64,000 nt of DNA from positions 1,240,001-1,304,000 of the forward strand of contig NC_016946.1 of the NCBI RefSeq assembly GCF_000277125.1, read 5' to 3'. The number at the start of each line of letters is the position of its first letter. The stretch's first letter is position 1. The notes under the pieces are model-generated. The model did no database searches. It was not told where the DNA came from and saw only the letters and a list, made by a program, of their open reading frames with translations. The position numbers and the translations under genes were made by a program. This stretch comes from Mycobacterium intracellulare ATCC 13950. GTDB taxonomy: Bacteria > Actinomycetota > Actinomycetes > Mycobacteriales > Mycobacteriaceae. Positions 7,654 to 14,974 of this stretch are shown piece by piece.

Positions 7654-8916
7654 CTAAACCCGGGGTAGTTCAACAGTGGTTTGTGGCGGGTTTGACAGTA
7701 GCCGGTTGAGGACTTGGGCGGGGCTGTCCCAGCCGAAGCGTTTGCGTGGGCGTTCGTTGAGTTCAGCGGCGACTTCGGCGAGGTAGTCGGCCGAGTGCAC
7801 GGATAAGTCGGTGCCTTTCGGAAAGTATTGGCGCAATAGGCCATTGGTGTTTTCGTTGCTGCCGCGCTGCCAGGGTGAGTGTGGATCGCAAAAGTAGATG
7901 TCGATGCCGGCGTCGATACTGATGCGGGCATGGCGCAACATTTCGTGGCCTTGGTCCCAGGTCAGCGAGCGCCGCAATGCCTGGGGCAGGGTTTTGATGG
8001 TGGCGATCATCGCATCAGCCACCGTCTCAGGGTCGCGACGGGCGGGCAGGTGCAGCAGTTGCACGAACCCGGTGGAACGTTCGACCAGGGTGCCGATCTG
8101 AGAGTGTTGATTTTTGCCCAGGATTAAGTCACCCTCCCAGTGCCCGGGCACCGCGCGGTCAGCGGCCTCAGCGGGCCGCTCACTGATGTTGACCATGCCC
8201 GGAATTCGGCCGCAGCCGCTACGGGCGCCGACTCTGGCCCGTGGCTTGCGCAATGCCCGCCCGGTCCGCAAACACTTAGTCAGCTCGCGGCGTAGCTCCC
8301 CGCGTCCTTGCACGTAGAGCGCCTTGTAGATGGTTTCGTGGGACACCTGCATCTCCGGGCGGTCGGAATACGTCGTGGCCAACATCCCGGCAATCTGCTC
8401 CGGGCTGTACTTCTTGACCAACCACGCTTGCACCTGATCACGCAACGCAGGGCAGCGACCCAGCTTGCCGATCTTGGGCCGGCGCGCTCGCTGCTCGCTG
8501 CGAAGCTGAGCAATCCGCGCCGAATAGCCCGATTTCGCATCCACGCCCGCTCGGCGGGCTCCGAAGCGGTAACGAGAACGATAACGGCCCACATACCCCC
8601 GCATGACGCCGTTGTTGGCGATCTCGCGCATGACTGTCGACGGGGCCCGGCCCAACCGGGCTGCCATCGAGCGAATCGATTCGCCCTGAGCGGCGCCGAT
8701 CATGATCTGTTCACGCTCATCAGCCGACAACCGCGGCCGTTTCTGCCCCTGAGGGGCTAACCATCGCGGATTCACACCACCAAACCTGCGAAACCACTTG
8801 CCGCCGCACGTCGCCGACACGCCGACCGCAACCCCGGCGTCCTCCGAGGACACCCCGGACGCGATCAACTCCCAATACCGGCGCTGCACCGACAACAACT
8901 GAGGCTGACCCGTCAT
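7654..8916 (-). CDS. IS30-family transposase with altered C-terminus
   Basis: 420 residues from ATG at 8916 (GTG and TTG lie just upstream). The N-terminus has HTH segments (ADEREQIMIGAAQGESIRSM). The DDE core shows GHWEGDLILGK, LTWDQGHE and NENTNGLLRQYFPKG, all standard for IS30. The nested IS3 insertion hits the last codons. The frame now ends ...TTVELPRV in the IS3 terminal repeat, whereas the reading before insertion would have ended ...TTVATKP at a TGA now located beyond 6360. All catalytic residues remain, so the protein may still be active. Confidence 0.9.
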   Translation of the reverse strand: MTGQPQLLSVQRRYWELIASGVSSEDAGVAVGVSATCGGKWFRRFGGVNPRWLAPQGQKRPRLSADEREQIMIGAAQGESIRSMAARLGRAPSTVMREIANNGVMRGYVGRYRSRYRFGARRAGVDAKSGYSARIAQLRSEQRARRPKIGKLGRCPALRDQVQAWLVKKYSPEQIAGMLATTYSDRPEMQVSHETIYKALYVQGRGELRRELTKCLRTGRALRKPRARVGARSGCGRIPGMVNISERPAEAADRAVPGHWEGDLILGKNQHSQIGTLVERSTGFVQLLHLPARRDPETVADAMIATIKTLPQALRRSLTWDQGHEMLRHARISIDAGIDIYFCDPHSPWQRGSNENTNGLLRQYFPKGTDLSVHSADYLAEVAAELNERPRKRFGWDSPAQVLNRLLSNPPQTTVELPRV

Positions 8917-8980
8917 CAACACCCCTAACTACGAAGTGTTGCAATCACCCCTTGAGCCCAAGCCGATGATCCCCGCCCAG

Positions 8981-9020
8981 GATTCACACGCAAAGCCGAC
9001 GATTCACACGCAAAGCCGCT
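8981..9020. repeat. Two tandem 20-bp copies between the IS30 element and the TetR gene
   Basis: GATTCACACGCAAAGCCGAC (8981-9000) is followed directly by the same sequence ending in CT (9001-9020), 19 of 20 bases identical. The second copy ends one base before the stop codon of the TetR gene. The function is unknown; it may be a remnant of the insertion event. Confidence 0.75.
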
Positions 9021-9632
9021 TCACTGAGCGCGGCGGGGCCGCGGCCGGTCGCTGGCGAAGCCGCGCACCACGTGGGCGCGCACGAACTCCGCCGCCACGT
9101 CGGGATCGTCCATGTCCAGGGTCGACGACGGAGTGCTGAAGAGCGAGAACAGGATCCGTGCGAACCACTCGCCGGCCGCCTCGACGTCGAGATCCTTGCG
9201 CACCTCACCCGTGAGCCTGGCGGCCGACAGGTACGGGGCGAAGAACTCGACGCATTCGCGCAGCAGCACGCGGGCGTCCTTGGTCAACAACAGACTGATC
9301 GCATCCTCGTCAAAATACTTCTCGAAGGCAATGGTCCGCCGCGCCTGGGTGACGAATACCGCTGCGCGACTGAGCTTGTCCTCCAGCGTGCTGCCGCGGC
9401 TCATCGCCTTGGTCATCTCGCGGTAGAACTGCTGCGACGCGTGCTCGGCGCACGCCTCGACAATCGCGGCCTTGTCGCTGAAGTATTCATAGATGGTGCT
9501 GCGGGATACCCTCGCTTGCTTGGCGATGTCGACGATCGTCGCCTTGTCCAATCCCTGCTTGCCGAAACACGTGAACGCCGATTCGACGATGAGCTCGCGG
9601 GTGTCTGCGGCCTGGGCCGGTTGAGTCGTCAC
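9021..9632 (-). CDS. TetR-family regulator at the end of the side-chain-type operon
   Basis: 203 residues. The N-terminal HTH is ATIVDIAKQARVSRSTIYEYFSDKA in two adjoining parts (about residues 36-60); the C-terminal ligand domain is unassigned. It follows the Ltp2-like gene by 15 bp on the same strand and is probably cotranscribed, giving feedback control. The perfect palindrome at 12279-12299 in front of the operon is a candidate operator. The ligand may be a CoA thioester, as in KstR-type regulators of sterol genes, but the sequence alone does not show this. Confidence 0.85.
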   Translation of the reverse strand: MTTQPAQAADTRELIVESAFTCFGKQGLDKATIVDIAKQARVSRSTIYEYFSDKAAIVEACAEHASQQFYREMTKAMSRGSTLEDKLSRAAVFVTQARRTIAFEKYFDEDAISLLLTKDARVLLRECVEFFAPYLSAARLTGEVRKDLDVEAAGEWFARILFSLFSTPSSTLDMDDPDVAAEFVRAHVVRGFASDRPRPRRAQ

Positions 9633-9647
9633 AAGACCAACGCCCCC

Positions 9648-10817
9648 TCAACCCGCCGGCGCGAGGATCAGCCCACTGGTGGGCACGCCGGTTCCGGAGG
9701 TGACCAGAACGTGCTCGACGTTGTCGACCTGGTTGTGCGAGGTGCCGCGGACCTGGCGCACCCCCTCGGTGATGCCGTTCATCCCGTGGATGTACGCCTC
9801 ACCCAACAGGCCGCCGTTGGTGTTGATCGGAAGATCGCCGCCCAACGACAGCCGCTCGACGGTGGCGAAGTCCTTGGCCTCGCCGCGCCCGCAGAAGCCC
9901 AGTTCCTCGAGCTGGGTGAACACGAACGGCGTGAAATGGTCGTAGATGAAGGCGGTTTGGATGTCTTGCGGCTTGAGACCCGAATCGCGCCACAGCTGAC
10001 GGGCCACCACCCCCATCTCGGGCAGACCGGTGATGTCGTCGCGGTAGTAGCTCGTCATCATCTCGCCGTTGTAGGCCGCGCCCTGCGCGGCCGCGGTGAT
10101 GATGGCAGGGGGCTGCCGCAGGTCGCGGGCGCGTTCGGCGCTGGTGACGACGAGCGCGACACCGCCGTCGCTCTCCTGGCAGCAGTCCAGCAACCGCAGC
10201 ACAGGTTCGACGATCCAGCGCGAATTCTGATGATCTTCCAACGTGATCGGACGCTCGTAGAACCAGGCGTCGGGGTTTGTCGCCGCATGCTTTCGGTCGA
10301 CGACGGCGATCCGGCCGAAGTCCTCGTTGGTGACGCCGTACGTCGACATGTACCGCTGGGCGTGCATCGCGACCCAGGCCGCGGGAGTGAGCAGCCCGAA
10401 CGGCGCGTAATGCGCCATGAACAACGGGGTTTCGGCCATGCTGCGCCCACTGCCGCCGAACCGGAACCCGGAACGTTCGTTGAAGGCACGCCAGCACACC
10501 ACCACATCGGCCACGCCCGTGGCGACCGCCATCGCCGCGTGCACCACAGTGCCGGCGGCGGCGCCCCCGCCGTGGTGCACGCGGGAGAAGAAGCTCAGAT
10601 CGCCGATGCCCACGTTGCGGGCGATGTCGATCTCGTCGCTGGAATCCATGGTGAACGTGACCATGCCGTCGACGTCGCCGGGCGTCAGGCCGGCGTCATC
10701 CAGTGCGGCGCTGACCGCCTCGCACGCCAATTGCAGTTCACTGCGCCCGGATTCCTTGGAGAACTCCGTCTGACCGATCCCGGCGATGGCCGCGGCGCCC
10801 GGCAGCGTCCGGCTCAT
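9648..10817 (-). CDS. Thiolase-fold lipid-transfer protein, Ltp2-like retro-aldolase
   Basis: 389 residues of the SCP-x/thiolase superfamily. It begins with AAIAGIGQTEFSKESGR and shows VHHGGGAAAGTV, NERSGFRFGG, the SDGGVALVV segment and INTNGGLLGEAYIHGMNG. The closest family I know is Ltp2 (Rv3540c). Ltp2 cleaves the 17-hydroxy side-chain acyl-CoA of cholesterol into an aldehyde or ketone and propionyl-CoA, and it works only in complex with a DUF35 partner. A gene for a DUF35 protein lies two genes upstream in this operon, supporting the same chemistry. The actual substrate is unknown. The start overlaps the preceding stop by four bases (ATGA). Confidence 0.85.
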   Translation of the reverse strand: MSRTLPGAAAIAGIGQTEFSKESGRSELQLACEAVSAALDDAGLTPGDVDGMVTFTMDSSDEIDIARNVGIGDLSFFSRVHHGGGAAAGTVVHAAMAVATGVADVVVCWRAFNERSGFRFGGSGRSMAETPLFMAHYAPFGLLTPAAWVAMHAQRYMSTYGVTNEDFGRIAVVDRKHAATNPDAWFYERPITLEDHQNSRWIVEPVLRLLDCCQESDGGVALVVTSAERARDLRQPPAIITAAAQGAAYNGEMMTSYYRDDITGLPEMGVVARQLWRDSGLKPQDIQTAFIYDHFTPFVFTQLEELGFCGRGEAKDFATVERLSLGGDLPINTNGGLLGEAYIHGMNGITEGVRQVRGTSHNQVDNVEHVLVTSGTGVPTSGLILAPAG

Positions 10818-11263
10818 GCGCCCGGCCCGTCGAGCAGGCTGAGGACCGCGGTGCCGGAGACGTGGTCGCCCAGGCTGTTGGCCCCCGCGAAGGTCACCTC
10901 GACGAAGTTCTCGCCCCCCGAGCCTTCACGCTTTCCGGTGACGCTGCCGGTGAACCGCAGTGGATCGTCCGGAAAGCACGGCACGCCCAGGCGAATCGAC
11001 AGGTTCTTGACCATCGCCTCGGGCCCCGCCCAATCGGTGAGGAAGCGTACGCAATAGCCGTTGGTGGTCAGGATGTTCATGAACAAGTTCGGCGAACCCT
11101 GCTGCTTGGCGTAGTCACGGTCGTGATGCACGGGCATGAAGTCACGGGTGGCGATCGCGCCGGCAACGATCATCGTTGTGGTGATCGGGATTTCCAGGGG
11201 CGTGACCTCGTCACCGACCGAAATGTCCCGCCATTGCAAAGTGCGGTTCGCGGTGGCCGTCAT
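10814..11263 (-). CDS. MaoC-like enoyl-CoA hydratase, catalytic subunit (ChsH1-like)
   Basis: 149 residues with a single hot-dog fold. The hydratase dyad is visible as Asp41 and His46 in RDFMPVHHD, the D-x4-H spacing used by ChsH1 (Rv3541c). LFMNILTTNGYCVRF and the GRREGSGGENFV-like beta strands follow. It is probably the active half of a heteromeric hydratase with the MaoC protein encoded at 11700-12245, which lacks the histidine. It overlaps both neighbours by four bases, so translation is coupled. Expected role: hydration of an unsaturated side-chain acyl-CoA before cleavage by the Ltp2-like protein. Confidence 0.85.
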   Translation of the reverse strand: MTATANRTLQWRDISVGDEVTPLEIPITTTMIVAGAIATRDFMPVHHDRDYAKQQGSPNLFMNILTTNGYCVRFLTDWAGPEAMVKNLSIRLGVPCFPDDPLRFTGSVTGKREGSGGENFVEVTFAGANSLGDHVSGTAVLSLLDGPGA

Positions 11264-11700
11264 GCCTGTCCTTCCGAATCGATTGCGTCAAGGCGCGCTG
11301 ACCGACCGCGGGGCCGGAATTGATGCAACACGAGGCCGTCGTCGAACGTCTGGTAGTAGACCTGTACCGCCAATCCGGTTGTCACGTCGGGGGGATCGAT
11401 GCCGGTCATGTTGGACACCAGCCGCACCCCTTCCTCGAGTTCCACCAGCGCGACGACGTAGGGATAGTCGAAGAACGGGAACTTGGGTTCGTGTGGCATC
11501 ACGTAGCTGTACACCGTGCCGAGGCCGGAGGCCTCGATCGTGTCCCACTCGAGAGAACGGCAGTGCGGGCACATTGGCCGGGGCGGGTGCCGGAGCTCCC
11601 CGCAGCCACCGCATCGCTGAATCAGGAGCTTGTTCTCCCGCAATCCATTCCAGAAGAATTCGGTGTCCGGGGTGATCGCCGGCGCCAGACGGGCCGCCAT
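11260..11700 (-). CDS. DUF35 (OB-fold, zinc ribbon) acyl-CoA-associated protein
   Basis: 146 residues from ATG at 11700. The N-terminal zinc ribbon is seen as CGGCGELRHPPRPMCPHC near residues 32-49, followed by the OB-fold (GTVYSYVMPHEPKFPFFDY, VALVELEEGVRLVSNM). In M. tuberculosis ChsH2 (Rv3542c) this domain is fused behind a MaoC domain and activates Ltp2. Here it is a separate gene whose start overlaps the stop of the MaoC gene (ATGA), so the fusion is split but still coupled. It probably bridges the hydratase and the aldolase. Confidence 0.85.
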   Translation of the reverse strand: MAARLAPAITPDTEFFWNGLRENKLLIQRCGGCGELRHPPRPMCPHCRSLEWDTIEASGLGTVYSYVMPHEPKFPFFDYPYVVALVELEEGVRLVSNMTGIDPPDVTTGLAVQVYYQTFDDGLVLHQFRPRGRSARLDAIDSEGQA

Positions 11701-12245
11701 CAGTTCGCCGGCCTGAATCGCAGTACCCGGAATCGCTGCCGCCCCAACACTTCGCCGTTCTGGTCGGTGTAGGTGGTCAGCCACGTCAGGAAGAAACCGG
11801 TGCCCAGCGCCGTCTTCTTCTCGTCGGAGACCGATTCGTAGACCGTCGTCGCGCTGATCACATCGCCCAGCCGAGGGTAACGCTCGATCTCGAACTCCGA
11901 ATTGGTCGCCACCGTGCTGGTGTAGCCGGCCTCGTCGAGGAATTCCGTTGGGTTGCTTTTGATCTCGATCGGTGCCCCGCCCCGTTCGCCGATTCCCTCC
12001 AGTATCGGCGATGGCATCGTCCACGTCTGCAGCATCACCGGTGGCGACACGATGCCGCCGAACCGGGACGAGGCCGCGAACTCCGGGTCGAGGTACACCG
12101 GGTTCATGTCGGCCATCGCGTACGCCCAGTGCCGGATCATCGGCTGGTTCACCGGGTCCGGCGCCACCGAGGGCTTCCCGGTGCCGCCGGTCGGCTGCCC
12201 GACGAGGGCCCGCACCTTGGCGCTGACGGATTCTGGGTCGGTCAC
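11700..12245 (-). CDS. MaoC-like hydratase subunit without catalytic histidine (ChsH2 N-terminal-like)
   Basis: 181 residues with the FAS1_DH/MaoC-like fold: VNQPMIRHWAYAMADMNPVY, FGGIVSPPVMLQTWTMP and a C-terminal QRFRVLRF strand. The segment equivalent to D-x4-H reads DMNPVY, so the histidine is replaced by tyrosine. This fits a structural partner of the ChsH1-like protein. It is first in a tightly overlapping operon of four enzyme genes followed by a TetR gene. The start at 12245 is GTG-type; the promoter probably lies in the 198-bp gap shared with the divergent aldehyde dehydrogenase gene. Confidence 0.85.
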   Translation of the reverse strand: MTDPESVSAKVRALVGQPTGGTGKPSVAPDPVNQPMIRHWAYAMADMNPVYLDPEFAASSRFGGIVSPPVMLQTWTMPSPILEGIGERGGAPIEIKSNPTEFLDEAGYTSTVATNSEFEIERYPRLGDVISATTVYESVSDEKKTALGTGFFLTWLTTYTDQNGEVLGRQRFRVLRFRPAN

Positions 12246-12278
12246 GTAGCAAGCCCCTCTCGCAGAACACCTTGATCC

Positions 12279-12299
12279 GACAGATTGATGCGATCTGTC
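12279..12299. promoter_or_regulatory. Perfect 7-7-7 palindrome, candidate TetR operator
   Basis: GACAGAT (12279-12285), a 7-base spacer, then ATCTGTC (12293-12299) form a perfect inverted repeat. It lies 34 bp in front of the MaoC gene start in the divergent region shared with the aldehyde dehydrogenase gene. Its size and location suit a TetR dimer. It differs from the KstR and KstR2 motifs I know. Confidence 0.45.
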
Positions 12300-12443
12300 T
12301 CGCGAGTTGTGTGTACTCTGCGCCGTCGCATGGTGTCAATACAACAGCAAAGTGCGCGAGGAGCTCCGGAATTCATGCAAATGACGATTGACGGCGGCCG
12401 TTGGGACGGGTACACCAAGTGATCAGATGACCGGAGGAAGCAC

Positions 12444-13904
12444 ATGGCCGATTCGCCCGCCCTTGTTCAGTCCTATCCGCTCTACATCGACGGCGACTGG
12501 GTCGAGCCGCAGGACGGCCGCTATGACGACATCTCTCCGTCCACCGAGGACGTGATCGCCACCGCGCCCGACGCCAGCATCGCCCAGGTCGGTGAGGCGA
12601 TCGCCGCCGCGCGCCGCGCGTTCGACAGCGGACCCTGGCGCACCATGAGCGCCGAGGAGCGCGCTGGGTGCCTCAACCAGTTGGGCGAGGCGCTGAGCAA
12701 ACACGCCGACGACTTCTTCGCGCTGTCCCAGGTGGAGTGGGGCTGCGTTGCGAACGAACGCATCATGCAGATCGACGGCGCCGGCTTCATGTCGATGCAC
12801 GCCGCCCAGCTGGCCACCCAGTTGAAGGACGAAGCGGTCACCGGGATGGGCGCCGGCACCACGTTGCTGCGCCATGAACCCCTGGGTGTCGTGTCGGTGT
12901 TGACCCCGTGGAACTTCCCGCACTGCCTCAACGTGATGAAGCTGAATCATGCTCTGGCCGCAGGCAATACCGTCGTGCTCAAGCCCTCGCCGCTGACCCC
13001 ACTGGCCGGGCTGGCGCTCGCGCGGATCATCGACGAACACACCGATATCCCGCCGGGCGTGGTCAACGTCGTCACCCCCTCCGGGGTCGAGGCGGCCAAG
13101 TTGCTGACCACCGATCCGCGGATCGACATGGTGAGCTTCACCGGCAGCTCGGTGGTCGGCCGCCAGGTCATGTCCGCCGCCGGCGACACGATGAAGCGGA
13201 TCCTGCTCGAGCTCGGCGGCAAGTCCGCCAGCATCGTCCTGGACGACGCGCAGGTCACCGACGAGATGCTGCAGCAGATGCTGTTCGACTGCTGCTCGCT
13301 GCACGCCGGACAGGCCTGCATCCTGCACAGCCGGCTGCTGCTGCCGGACTCGCTACACGACGACGTCGTCGACCGGCTCGCCGCGCTGGCGCGCGAGGTC
13401 AAGGTGGGCGATCCCACCGATCCCGACGTGCAGATGGGCCCCCTGATCAGCGCGGCGCAGCGCGACCGGGTCGAGGCCCACGTCGCCGGTGCGCTCGACG
13501 ACGGGGCGAAGCTGGTGACCGGCGGCGGCCGTCCGGCCGGCTTGGACATCGGGTTCTACTTCGAACCGACGATTCTGTCCGATGTCGAGCCGAATTCGAC
13601 CATCGCGCAAGAGGAAGTGTTCGGTCCGGTGTTGACGGTGCTGCGCTACCGCGACGACGACGACGCCGTCGCCATCGCGAACAATTCGCAATACGGCCTC
13701 TCCGGGGCGGTGTGGGGCGGCGACGTCGACCGCGCCGTCGGCGTCGCACGCCGCATCCGCACCGGACAGATCGCGGTCAACGGCTGCGGCCCGGGCGGCG
13801 CGCCGTTCGGCGGCTTCAAACTCAGCGGGCTGGGCCGCGAGGGCGGCGGCATCGGCGGGCTACACCAGTACATGGAGCCAATGGCCGTCGGCGTCCCCGC
13901 GTGA
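12444..13904 (+). CDS. NAD(P)-dependent aldehyde dehydrogenase
   Basis: 486 residues from ATG at 12444, with GGAGGA seven bases upstream. The family motifs are complete: TPWNFPHCLN, FTGSSVVGRQ for cofactor, the base in LELGGKSAS near residue 256 and the catalytic cysteine in HAGQACILHS near 291. It is divergent from the hydratase/aldolase operon and shares its control region. I infer that it may oxidise the aldehyde released by the Ltp2-like retro-aldol cleavage. Family membership is certain; the substrate is not. Confidence 0.85.
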   Translation: MADSPALVQSYPLYIDGDWVEPQDGRYDDISPSTEDVIATAPDASIAQVGEAIAAARRAFDSGPWRTMSAEERAGCLNQLGEALSKHADDFFALSQVEWGCVANERIMQIDGAGFMSMHAAQLATQLKDEAVTGMGAGTTLLRHEPLGVVSVLTPWNFPHCLNVMKLNHALAAGNTVVLKPSPLTPLAGLALARIIDEHTDIPPGVVNVVTPSGVEAAKLLTTDPRIDMVSFTGSSVVGRQVMSAAGDTMKRILLELGGKSASIVLDDAQVTDEMLQQMLFDCCSLHAGQACILHSRLLLPDSLHDDVVDRLAALAREVKVGDPTDPDVQMGPLISAAQRDRVEAHVAGALDDGAKLVTGGGRPAGLDIGFYFEPTILSDVEPNSTIAQEEVFGPVLTVLRYRDDDDAVAIANNSQYGLSGAVWGGDVDRAVGVARRIRTGQIAVNGCGPGGAPFGGFKLSGLGREGGGIGGLHQYMEPMAVGVPA

Positions 13905-14036
13905 CGGGCTCCGCTCCACGAAATGCCCTGCGCCAGAGGCACATCCGACGCCGACATGATGCCTTAACGTCGGGCGCGCCGGGCGCCGGCCCGGTCCACC
14001 TTTGGTAAACCGTGCGTCCCATGCCAAGCTGCTGAC

Positions 14037-14945
14037 ATGGCCATCGAGATCGCCCGCCCCAAACTCGAAGGAAACGTCGCCGTCGGCGAAGACCGCCAGA
14101 TCGGCTTCGCCGAATTCGGTGATCCGCAGGGCCGCGCGGTCTTCTGGCTGCACGGCACCCCCGGCGCGCGCCGCCAGATCCCCACCGAGGCCCGCCTGTA
14201 CGCCGAGAACCACAAGATCCGGCTGATCGGCCTGGACCGTCCCGGGATCGGCTCGTCGACACCACATCGGTACGAGAACATTCGCGCGTTCGCCGAGGAC
14301 CTGCGGACCATCGCGGACACGCTCGGCATCGACAAGATGGCCGTCATCGGCCTGTCCGGCGGCGGTCCGTACGCGCTCGCCTCGGGCGCGGTGTTGTCCG
14401 ATCGCGTCGTCGCCGCCGGCATCCTCGGCGGCGTCGCGCCCTTCCTCGGCGACGAGGGGATCACCAGCGGCCTGATGAATCTGGGCAAGCGGGTGGCGCC
14501 GCTGCTGCGGCTGGGCGGTGACCCGCTGCGGATCGGTGCGAGCCTGGTGGTCCGGGCGATCCGCCCGGTCGCGAACCCCGCGCTGTTTTTGTATGCCGCG
14601 ATATCGCCCGAGGGCGACCGGCGCCTGCTGACCCGGCCCGAGTTCGGGGCCATGTTCCTCGACGACCTGCTCAACGGCAGCCGCAAGCAGCTGGCGGCCC
14701 CGTTCAACGACATCATCCTGTTCACCCGGGACTGGGGATTCCGGCTCGACGAGGTCAAGGTCCCGGTGCGCTGGTGGCACGGCGACAGCGACCACATCGT
14801 GCCGTTCGCCCACGGCGAGCACGTCGTGGCCAGGCTGCCCGACTGCGAGCTGATCGTGCTCCCGGGCGAAAGCCACCTCGGCGGGCTGGGACGCGGCGAG
14901 GAGATCCTGTCCACCCTGATGAAGATCTGGGACGAGCGGGGCTGA
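14037..14945 (+). CDS. Alpha/beta-hydrolase
   Basis: 302 residues. The oxyanion-hole motif is FWLHGTPGARRQIP near residue 37, and the nucleophile elbow is GLSGGGPYAL with Ser near 104. The acid is in WWHGDSDHIVPF and the histidine in GESHLGGLG, giving a full Ser-Asp-His triad. No signal peptide is seen, so it is probably cytoplasmic. It lies 29 bp before fadD36 on the same strand, a place where M. tuberculosis has hydrolases of this type (Rv1191/Rv1192). Substrate unknown; an ester or acyl thioester is plausible from the neighbour. No clear ribosome binding site precedes the ATG. Confidence 0.8.
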   Translation: MAIEIARPKLEGNVAVGEDRQIGFAEFGDPQGRAVFWLHGTPGARRQIPTEARLYAENHKIRLIGLDRPGIGSSTPHRYENIRAFAEDLRTIADTLGIDKMAVIGLSGGGPYALASGAVLSDRVVAAGILGGVAPFLGDEGITSGLMNLGKRVAPLLRLGGDPLRIGASLVVRAIRPVANPALFLYAAISPEGDRRLLTRPEFGAMFLDDLLNGSRKQLAAPFNDIILFTRDWGFRLDEVKVPVRWWHGDSDHIVPFAHGEHVVARLPDCELIVLPGESHLGGLGRGEEILSTLMKIWDERG

Positions 14946-14974
14946 CCTCGTCCGGCGCCGGGTAGCCTGCTGAC

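Larger units (their letters stand above)
6363..7672 (-). mobile_element. IS3-family insertion sequence nested in the IS30 element
   Basis: The 1310-bp element starts TGAACTACCCCAGGTTTAGTTCC. Its right end is the reverse complement of the same sequence with one mismatch (A/G at the twelfth base). It has the TG...CA ends typical of IS3. A 4-bp direct repeat ACAG flanks it (6359-6362 and 7673-7676), showing a true insertion event. It carries orfA and orfB on the minus strand. The orfA product most resembles the IS6110/IS51-type proteins I can recall. I do not give it an IS name. Confidence 0.88.
6344..8955 (-). mobile_element. IS30-family insertion sequence, interrupted by an IS3-family element
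   Basis: Imperfect terminal repeats bound the element. CAAGGTTTGGTTGCAACA at 6344-6361 matches the reverse complement of 8938-8954 (CAAGGGGTGATTGCAACA-like). Without the inserted element and its 4-bp duplication it would be about 1.3 kb, normal for the family. It codes one DDE transposase on the minus strand. An IS3-family element sits at its transposase 3' end. No clear target duplication flanks the outer ends, so the outer boundaries are uncertain by a few bases. Confidence 0.8.

Noticed and set aside
7654..8916. IS30 transposase as a pseudogene
   Set aside because: All DDE residues and the whole length are kept; only the last few residues are changed by the nested element.
9072..11057. 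661-residue open frame on the plus strand
   Set aside because: Antisense to the TetR, Ltp2-like and ChsH1-like genes; composition is that of a GC shadow.
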